Source of the DNA: an uncultured Clostridia bacterium
GTDB taxonomy: Bacteria; Bacillota; Clostridia; Christensenellales; CASEPJ01
DNA: 7,880 bases
Direction of reading: 5' to 3'
Assembly: GCA_949289715.1 (NCBI GenBank)
Contig: CASEPJ010000009.1
Location: forward strand, 1-7,880
Shown here piece after piece: positions 1-5,061 of this stretch. The position numbers and the translations under genes are program-made. The first letter of the stretch is position 1; each line of letters starts with the position of its first letter. The notes under the pieces were generated by a model that saw nothing but the letters and a program-made list of their open reading frames with translations, made no database searches and was not told where the DNA came from.

Positions 1-126
1 CGTTATATTGTATCACGAATTTTTTTAAACTATTTAAAAAATAATATAAATAAAAACCAATAAATAATTATTAAATATAATTTTAAATTTATACAATAAG
101 TTATGACAAATTTAAATATACCGTCT

Positions 127-2061
127 TTAATTCATGGTAATTTTTTTTACAAGTACTCCGTATTTGGATTTTAATATTTTGTTTTTCAAATTGTCGCCTT
201 CCTCTTTTTCCATTAAGTCGGCTCTTATCTTTGCTTTATTAATAAGCTCGGGAGTTACGTTCAAATTGGCAATTACTTCATAGCACCCGTGTTGTCGCTC
301 TCCCATAAAATCTCCCGCTCCTCTCGTTTCAAAATCGAGTTCCGCAATTTTAAAACCGTCGTTAGTGTTTTTAAATGCGTTAAGTCTTTTTAACGTGTTT
401 TCGGAAGTGGAATCGGTCACCAAAAAACAATAGCTTTGTTTATCACTTCTTCCTACTCTGCCTCTTAATTGATGTAAAGACGATAGTCCGAATTTTTCTG
501 CATTAAATACCGCAATAACCGTAGCTTGCGGAATATCCACGCCTACTTCTATAACGGTTGTGGAAACGAGAACTTTAATTTCTCCCTTTTTAAAGCGAGA
601 AAAAACCTCCTCTTTTTTTGCCGAACTCATCCTTCCGTGCAAAAGCTCTGTATAAGGAGCAAGGGGGGTCTTTAATATCAGTGAATACACACTTTCGGCA
701 GAATTAAAGGAAAAATCGTAATCTTCTTCGATTCTGGGGCATACAATAAATGCTCTTTGTCCGCCATTAATTTCATTAAATATAAATTCCAACATAGCGC
801 CCGTCTTTTCGGCAGACATTACATAAGTTTCGGTATTTTTTCTGCCCTGAGGTTTCTCTCTCAATACCGAAATGTCCAAATCGCCGTATAAAACCAAAGA
901 AAGCGTCCTTGGAATGGGAGTTGCGCTCATAACCAATACATCGGGCGTTTCGCCTTTTTTCTCCAGCTTGCTTCTTTGGGCAACCCCGAAACGGTGCTGT
1001 TCGTCGGTAATACACAAACGCAAGTCATAAAAAGTTACATCGTCGGAAAAAACGGCATGCGTCCCCACTATTATTTTAGCCTGTCCGGTTGCGATTTTGT
1101 TCAGAACTTCTCTTCTCTGCCTACTTTTTAAAGAGGATGATAAAAACACAATATTATCTTCATCGAAAAATTTAACCGCAGAAATATAATGTTGATAGGC
1201 AAGCACTTCGGTAGGTGCAAGAAAAACCGTTTGTCCTTTGGAAGAAAAAGCAACATATGCAGCGCAAAAAGCAACGGCCGTTTTACCCGAACCGACATCC
1301 CCTTGCAATATCCTGTTCATCGTTATGGGAGAATACATATCTTTTAATATTTCATCAACTGCATTATTTTGGTCGGTTGTAAATTTAAAAGAAAATTTTT
1401 CTTTAAATTTTTCTATATCGGTTTTTTCATAAATTTGTTTTTTAATATTTCCATTGTGTTTTTTTATCAGTTTATAGGCACAAAGCAATAAGGCGAGTTC
1501 TTTAATTGCAAGTGCGCAACGTGCATCGTAGTTCTCTTCTTCGCTATTGGGAAAATGAATTTTTTTATAAATTTCGCCGTCTTCGTAAATATTTTTGTCT
1601 AAAACAGCCTTGACAAAATTCGAAAATACATGGTCTCCCACACCTTTTATTCTATAAATCGGGCAAATACCTTTAAAATTTTCCTCTTTTAACTTGGGAT
1701 TTATAAGAGAACCGTCCCTTTCGCTTATTTTTCCGTAGGCTAAATAAGTTTTATTTAATTCCGCCTTTATGTATGCGTTATTATACCAATTAACATAAAA
1801 CACATTGCCGAATTCATCTACTGCTTGTCCCTTGGTAACTCCCTTTTTATAATTTTTGAAAAAAACTTTTTTCGGTTGTTTTAAAAACCGCAGTTTTATA
1901 CAGCCTGCCTCGTCTGAAAGCTCCTTTACAGAAAAACACTTGCCATAATTTTCAAGCGTTTTCGGAAATGTATTTATTAAATCTTCAGGGGTAAAAATAC
2001 CGGCTTTATTAAGCAATTCGAGCCGTTTTTCTTTCAACCCTTTTATATCGGTCAATTCCAT
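127..2061 (-). CDS. recG: ATP-dependent DNA helicase RecG
   Basis: RecG is a superfamily 2 DNA translocase that remodels stalled replication forks and branch-migrates Holliday junctions in the cytoplasm. The 644-residue product has the full order of family parts. An N-terminal helical stretch (about 1-50) is followed by an OB-fold wedge region with an aromatic patch at W92-Y93-Y97. Walker A GDVGSGKT is at 254-261, the DEQH box at 353-356, SATP at 379-382, TTVIEVGVDIP at 501-511 and QLRGRVGR at 531-538. The RecG-specific TRG region is at 579-592 (TRGAGDFMGERQHG). It is somewhat shorter than typical RecG (about 680), mostly in the N-terminal part. The ATG lies one base after the coaD stop with no clear Shine-Dalgarno, which suggests translation coupled to coaD. 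It is the last gene of the operon; no GC-rich terminator is visible in the 126 bases that follow. The identification is very secure. Confidence 0.97.
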   Translation of the reverse strand: MELTDIKGLKEKRLELLNKAGIFTPEDLINTFPKTLENYGKCFSVKELSDEAGCIKLRFLKQPKKVFFKNYKKGVTKGQAVDEFGNVFYVNWYNNAYIKAELNKTYLAYGKISERDGSLINPKLKEENFKGICPIYRIKGVGDHVFSNFVKAVLDKNIYEDGEIYKKIHFPNSEEENYDARCALAIKELALLLCAYKLIKKHNGNIKKQIYEKTDIEKFKEKFSFKFTTDQNNAVDEILKDMYSPITMNRILQGDVGSGKTAVAFCAAYVAFSSKGQTVFLAPTEVLAYQHYISAVKFFDEDNIVFLSSSLKSRQRREVLNKIATGQAKIIVGTHAVFSDDVTFYDLRLCITDEQHRFGVAQRSKLEKKGETPDVLVMSATPIPRTLSLVLYGDLDISVLREKPQGRKNTETYVMSAEKTGAMLEFIFNEINGGQRAFIVCPRIEEDYDFSFNSAESVYSLILKTPLAPYTELLHGRMSSAKKEEVFSRFKKGEIKVLVSTTVIEVGVDIPQATVIAVFNAEKFGLSSLHQLRGRVGRSDKQSYCFLVTDSTSENTLKRLNAFKNTNDGFKIAELDFETRGAGDFMGERQHGCYEVIANLNVTPELINKAKIRADLMEKEEGDNLKNKILKSKYGVLVKKITMN

Positions 2062-2062
2062 A

Positions 2063-2545
2063 TCAGTTTTTTAAATATAACGAATATATTTCGTTTACTA
2101 CGCTGTCGGGCACTATTCCGTTAATGTCGCCGCCGTTATCCAAAATTTCTCTGACCATACTTGAACTGATGTGAGCATATTCAGAATCGGTTATAAAAAA
2201 CAAGGTTTCTATTCCCTTAAGTTTTTTGTTTACGGTCATCAGCATCTTTTCGTTTTCGAAATCTTGATAAGTTCTAATGCCTCTGACTATATAATTTGCA
2301 TTGGATTTTACACAAAAATCCGCAGTAAGTCCGTCGAACGCCACAGCTTTGACGTTTTTAAAATCGGAAATGGCTTTTTCCAAAATATTTCTTCTCATAT
2401 TGGCATCGACACGGTATTTTTTATTTTTATTATCGGTAACGGCTACTATTACCTCGTCAAACAGAGCGCTTGCCTTTTTTATAATATTGATATGACCTGC
2501 AGTTACCGGATTAAAACTGCCCGGAAAAACACAAATTTTTTTCAT
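2063..2545 (-). CDS. coaD: Phosphopantetheine adenylyltransferase (CoA biosynthesis)
   Basis: CoaD transfers AMP from ATP to 4'-phosphopantetheine, giving dephospho-CoA, the penultimate step of CoA synthesis; the enzyme is a cytosolic hexamer in characterised bacteria. The 160-residue length is typical. The nucleotidyltransferase signature is at the N-terminus: GSFNPVTAGH at 9-18, with H18 as the (T/H)xGH histidine. RGIR at 88-91 carries the substrate-binding arginines, and ISSSMVRE at 126-133 is the second nucleotide-binding motif, followed by the family's GGD and P-x-x-V end. The ATG start is supported by an AAGGGTG ribosome binding site at 2551-2557, five bases upstream. The gene lies 18 bases after rsmD, the classic Firmicutes pairing, and its TGA is followed one base later by recG. 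Nothing in the active site looks abnormal. Confidence 0.97.
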   Translation of the reverse strand: MKKICVFPGSFNPVTAGHINIIKKASALFDEVIVAVTDNKNKKYRVDANMRRNILEKAISDFKNVKAVAFDGLTADFCVKSNANYIVRGIRTYQDFENEKMLMTVNKKLKGIETLFFITDSEYAHISSSMVREILDNGGDINGIVPDSVVNEIYSLYLKN

Positions 2546-2563
2546 ATGATCACCCTTAAATAT

Positions 2564-3112
2564 TTATATTTTAATAAATGCTACTTTAGTGTTACCGTAT
2601 TTTCTTATGTCCGCATTGAAAGCTAAATTGCATACAAAATTATTGGCTCCTTCATCGTCAGCGGCAAACTCATAGACGATTATGCCCTCCAAATCAAGCA
2701 ATCCTTTTTTTAGAAGAAGATTCATGGCTTCTTCACCCATTCCTTTAGAATAGGGAGGATCCACAAAAACCACATCGAATTTAACACCCGATTTATTTAA
2801 AGTGTTTATGGCGTCTTTAAAATCGCAATGCAGAATTTCCGGTTTAATCCCTATAGATTCTGCATTTATTTTGGTCAGCTTAACACTGTCTGCGGAATTA
2901 TCGCAAAAAATTACTCTTTCAGCACCTCTGCTAACCGCTTCTAATCCCATAGCACCGCTTCCCGAAAAGAGATCCAATACAACAGAGTTTGCTATTTTAA
3001 ACTGCAAAATATTAAAAATATTTTCTTTTATTCTGTCTGTCGTGGGACGCACTAACCCATCTTTCGGAGACATCAAAATTTTTCCCTTTCTAAAACCTCC
3101 GATAATTCTCAT
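2564..3112 (-). CDS. rsmD: 16S rRNA (guanine(966)-N(2))-methyltransferase RsmD
   Basis: RsmD uses S-adenosylmethionine to methylate N2 of G966 (E. coli numbering) in 16S rRNA during small-subunit assembly. The 182-residue protein has the family N-terminus (RIIGG at 2-6), the RPTTDR-KE block at 22-30, a Rossmann SAM-binding loop DLFSGSG at 47-53, and the N2-guanine methyltransferase motif IV DPPY at 118-121. A KYGN motif near residue 171 matches the usual C-terminal end. Its ATG overlaps the TGA of the upstream membrane-protein gene in an ATGA arrangement. Only a weak purine-rich GAAGAAG precedes it, so re-initiation by terminating ribosomes is likely. It is followed by coaD after 18 bases, a pairing conserved in many Firmicutes. 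The function is assigned by motif and context, with high confidence. Confidence 0.96.
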   Translation of the reverse strand: MRIIGGFRKGKILMSPKDGLVRPTTDRIKENIFNILQFKIANSVVLDLFSGSGAMGLEAVSRGAERVIFCDNSADSVKLTKINAESIGIKPEILHCDFKDAINTLNKSGVKFDVVFVDPPYSKGMGEEAMNLLLKKGLLDLEGIIVYEFAADDEGANNFVCNLAFNADIRKYGNTKVAFIKI

Positions 3113-3714
3113 TCTTCTTCACCGTTAAGTTCTTTTATCTCTTTTTTCATATCCTCTTCTTCTTTTATTAAATATTGAGTAACTTTTTTATACCTAACCA
3201 TACCAACCAATACGGTAACAAATGCCACGGGTATATATAGCCATACCGAAAAATCGTTTCCCAATAAACTGTCGAGAATCATGGAATAAGGCGAATATAT
3301 CAATTTTATCCACAAAGTCAAAGTTTCCAAAGTAAAAACTCCGGCAATGATAATAAGTATGATTCCCGGCAGCTCGGAAAGAATAGACACGAGAAAACCT
3401 TTATACGAAACCGTCTCTTTTGCATATTCAAATTTTCCCGGATTTTCCCCTATTTCTTCGTATCTTATGTTGTTTATTTTTTTCTTATAATCCTTTTCCG
3501 CCTGCTGATTCAAAGAAACAACGGTTATTCCGATATGTCCCGCAACGAAAACTATACCTAATAAAATACCCCAAACCGCATTTCCCGTTCCGGCATAAGA
3601 ATAAACCGCATTATATACAAGCGAAGAAAAAATAAGCATTGCAATATGCATACCTAAAAGCGATAATGCAGGTTTTAAGGAAGCATAAAGCACCGATAAA
3701 AAATTTTTATTCAT
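3109..3714 (-). CDS. Uncharacterised four-helix membrane protein
   Basis: I do not recognise this 201-residue protein. It appears to have four membrane segments: about 14-36, 46-68, 108-130 and 155-173. Segments 2 and 3 are joined by a highly charged loop (about 69-106: EKDYKKK, then Asp/Glu/Lys-rich sequence). The C-terminal tail from 174 is charged and likely helical (KEEEDMKKEIKELNGEEE). The positive charges of the loop and tail suggest that both termini and the central loop are cytoplasmic. No signal peptide or catalytic motif is visible. The ATG lies inside the end of alr (8-base overlap) and the stop overlaps rsmD, so translation is probably coupled on both sides. The nearest Shine-Dalgarno-like AAGGAAG is about 14 bases upstream, too far to be ideal. 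The gene is real by its hydrophobic pattern and tight packing, but its function is unknown. Confidence 0.85.
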   Translation of the reverse strand: MNKNFLSVLYASLKPALSLLGMHIAMLIFSSLVYNAVYSYAGTGNAVWGILLGIVFVAGHIGITVVSLNQQAEKDYKKKINNIRYEEIGENPGKFEYAKETVSYKGFLVSILSELPGIILIIIAGVFTLETLTLWIKLIYSPYSMILDSLLGNDFSVWLYIPVAFVTVLVGMVRYKKVTQYLIKEEEDMKKEIKELNGEEE

Positions 3715-4678
3715 ATGTAATATTGAATCTTCCTTTAAGTTTAGTAAGATATTCGTATAAAGTAAACTGACTAATTTCCGGCTTTACAATAACTTCGTCA
3801 AAAATATGCACGTCTAAATTTGTTACGTCGGCATATATACAGTCCATACACGCAACGCCTATGCAAGTCAAAGGATAATTCTTCCAATAGACGAATTTTT
3901 CTCCTTCTAATTGACGAGGCAGACCGTCACCGTAGCCTAATCTTATTAAAGCGAGTTTACTTTTTTTATCGGTTTTTCTCTTTGAATAACCGATATACTC
4001 TCCGCAATCTACCGAAATGATATCTAAAATTTTGGTTTTAATTTTAACTGCATCGGCATAAAGCACGAGTCCCGCTCTGACCATATCGTATCGTGCGGAT
4101 TTTTGTCCAATATTTGCACTGGCTGCACAATGAGCTAAAATATCGGGATATCGCATTTTGGCAAGCTGCACATACTTATCGAATATAGCAAGTCTATAAT
4201 CCGAAAATTCGTCGGAAGTACCTAAATGGGTGTAAATACCTTCCGGTTTACCATCGTCTAAAATGCACTGCAATTCATAAAGAGATTTTATTCCGCCTCT
4301 GTTAAACCCGCAATCGGATAAAATATGAACACGAGTTTGTAAATAAATTTGTTTAAATTCCTCATAACTATGAACAGTTAATATCAAATCGTGTTCTTTT
4401 GCATATTTAATTTCTTTTGGCAATGCCGTACCGAAAACAATGATATCCGATTTAATACCTGCTTTTTTTAATTTAACGCCTTCCGCAACTTCAAAAACAC
4501 CTAAACAGTCGGCAAAATTGTCCAAAATTTTTGAAACGGCAGTCCCTCCTAATCCGTAGGCATCACATTTTACCATTGCACATACTTTGCTTTGAGTTTC
4601 TCTTTTTATTTTTAAAAGATTATTTATTATTCGGGACTTATTGATTATAATATCAGCAATGTATTTAATTTTTTTCAC
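3707..4678 (-). CDS. alr: Alanine racemase (compact, divergent)
   Basis: Likely PLP-dependent alanine racemase, interconverting L- and D-alanine for peptidoglycan precursors. Numbered from the GTG start (323 residues), it has the PLP lysine in VKCDAYG (K37, Y41), R127 in DCGFNRGG, H151 in THLGTSDE, R201 in MVRAG (pyridine-nitrogen contact), the catalytic tyrosine Y249 in RLGYGDG, CMD at 277-279 and a C-terminal tyrosine Y322. It is shorter than the usual 360-390 residues, mainly in the C-terminal beta domain. The lysine that is carbamylated in the Geobacillus enzyme appears to be leucine (L120), and the usual ANSA becomes AASA (185-188). The start is unsettled. The GTG at 4676-4678 sits inside the Shine-Dalgarno, whereas an in-frame ATT at 4667-4669 has ideal spacing and would give 320 residues. 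An in-frame TAA lies just upstream. It is the first gene of a five-gene operon. Another fold-type III racemase, such as serine racemase, cannot be excluded. Confidence 0.9.
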   Translation of the reverse strand: MKKIKYIADIIINKSRIINNLLKIKRETQSKVCAMVKCDAYGLGGTAVSKILDNFADCLGVFEVAEGVKLKKAGIKSDIIVFGTALPKEIKYAKEHDLILTVHSYEEFKQIYLQTRVHILSDCGFNRGGIKSLYELQCILDDGKPEGIYTHLGTSDEFSDYRLAIFDKYVQLAKMRYPDILAHCAASANIGQKSARYDMVRAGLVLYADAVKIKTKILDIISVDCGEYIGYSKRKTDKKSKLALIRLGYGDGLPRQLEGEKFVYWKNYPLTCIGVACMDCIYADVTNLDVHIFDEVIVKPEISQFTLYEYLTKLKGRFNITYE

Positions 4679-4684
4679 CTCCCC
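4675..4684 (-). promoter_or_regulatory. Near-perfect ribosome binding site of alr, overlapping the GTG
   Basis: The minus strand reads GGGGAGGTGA here, with eight consecutive bases (GGAGGTGA) complementary to the 16S rRNA 3' end. The nominal GTG start lies within it, leaving no spacer. Eight bases after GGAGG comes an in-frame ATT codon (4667-4669), the spacing expected of a genuine start. The site therefore argues for initiation at ATT rather than GTG. Confidence 0.75.
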
Positions 4685-4758
4685 GATTTACTATAAATAA
4701 TTTATGCCGGAATTTATTTTAATATCCTCTTTTCAGCATATTTATAGTTTCGGGGAAA
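4678..4758 (-). promoter_or_regulatory. Long leader stem-loop masking the alr ribosome binding site
   Basis: On the minus-strand RNA, TCCCCGA (4750-4756) is complementary to TCGGGGA (4680-4686). The pairing extends by two G-U pairs into the Shine-Dalgarno (4678-4679 with 4757-4758). Inside this lies a second perfect 9-bp helix, ACTATAAAT (4740-4748) with ATTTATAGT (4690-4698), separated from the first by a small 3x1 internal loop. A 4-bp ATGC/GCAT helix (4736-4739 with 4704-4707) may stack further in. The apical part (4708-4735) is unpaired or weakly paired. The outer helix would hide the GGGGAGG of alr. No U-tract follows, so it is not an intrinsic terminator. It resembles a translational control element or a stabilising 5' stem, but I do not recognise a known riboswitch class. 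Confidence 0.6.
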
Positions 4759-4761
4759 GTA

Positions 4762-4789
4762 ATTATGTCTATCGATAATTAAACAACAA
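4762..4789 (-). promoter_or_regulatory. Candidate promoter for the alr operon
   Basis: On the minus strand, TTGTTG (4784-4789) is separated by 16 bases from CATAAT (4762-4767), a weak -35 with a good -10. The start point would be near 4755, inside the 5' arm of the leader stem but keeping CCCCGA, so the mRNA would begin with a base-paired end. A promoter is needed somewhere here because a terminator precedes the operon. The surrounding AT-rich sequence offers other weak matches. Confidence 0.3.
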
Positions 4790-4976
4790 GATATTTATAA
4801 ATTAAACTGATTTTTTTATTTAATTTAAATAATTTATTTAAATAATTTACAATTTATTTATCTTTCTTTTTAAGCCTGTTTTTTATATTTTTACATTTAA
4901 ATGAAAAATATCATCTCTATTTTACAACTTTTTTATACAGCAGCCGATTAAAACTTATTATTAATTAAAACTTAAT

Positions 4977-5020
4977 ATTAATTAAATATAAGATTTTAAA
5001 ATTAATTAAATATAAGATTT
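4977..5020. repeat. Two-copy direct repeat, 24-base period
   Basis: The 20-base unit ATTAATTAAATATAAGATTT occurs exactly at 4977-4996 and again at 5001-5020. A degenerate piece (TTATTAATTAAAACTTAAT) lies just to the left. It sits immediately downstream of the M28-gene terminator in pure AT sequence. It looks like a local slippage duplication; no function is evident. Confidence 0.85.
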
Positions 5021-5026
5021 AAAATA

Positions 5027-5048
5027 ATGCGGAGGAAATCCTCCGCAT
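5027..5048 (-). terminator. Intrinsic terminator of the M28-like gene
   Basis: A perfect 9-bp GC-rich stem (ATGCGGAGG with CCTCCGCAT) closes a four-base loop 13 bases after the TAA stop of the M28-like gene. On the minus strand it is followed by TATTTT, a short imperfect U-tract. It is the only GC-rich hairpin in the gap and separates this gene from the alr operon. Confidence 0.8.
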
Positions 5049-5061
5049 AATAAATTTAATT

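Larger units (their letters stand above)
4679..5061. other. AT-rich intergenic region between the M28-like gene and alr
   Basis: This 383-base gap holds, from right to left, the terminator hairpin of the M28-like gene, a two-copy 24-base-period direct repeat, about 190 bases of AT-rich sequence (about 4790-4976) in which I see no gene or convincing signal, then the candidate alr promoter and the structured alr leader. No open frame with a ribosome binding site, tRNA or recognisable RNA family was found. Confidence 0.7.

Noticed and set aside
21..41. AT-only inverted repeat TTTTTTAAA-CTA-TTTAAAAAA downstream of recG, considered as the operon terminator.
   Set aside because: It has no G-C pairs and no U-tract after it on the minus strand. 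Such repeats arise easily in sequence this AT-rich.
82..116. TTTAAATTT / AAATTTAAA inverted repeat just after recG.
   Set aside because: The stem is only A-T pairs around a 17-base loop with no U-run, too weak to call a terminator.
2171..2626. A 151-codon open frame on the plus strand opposite coaD and the end of rsmD.
   Set aside because: It is antisense to two securely identified genes and crosses their boundary. It has no ribosome binding site, and its composition is that of a reverse-complement shadow.
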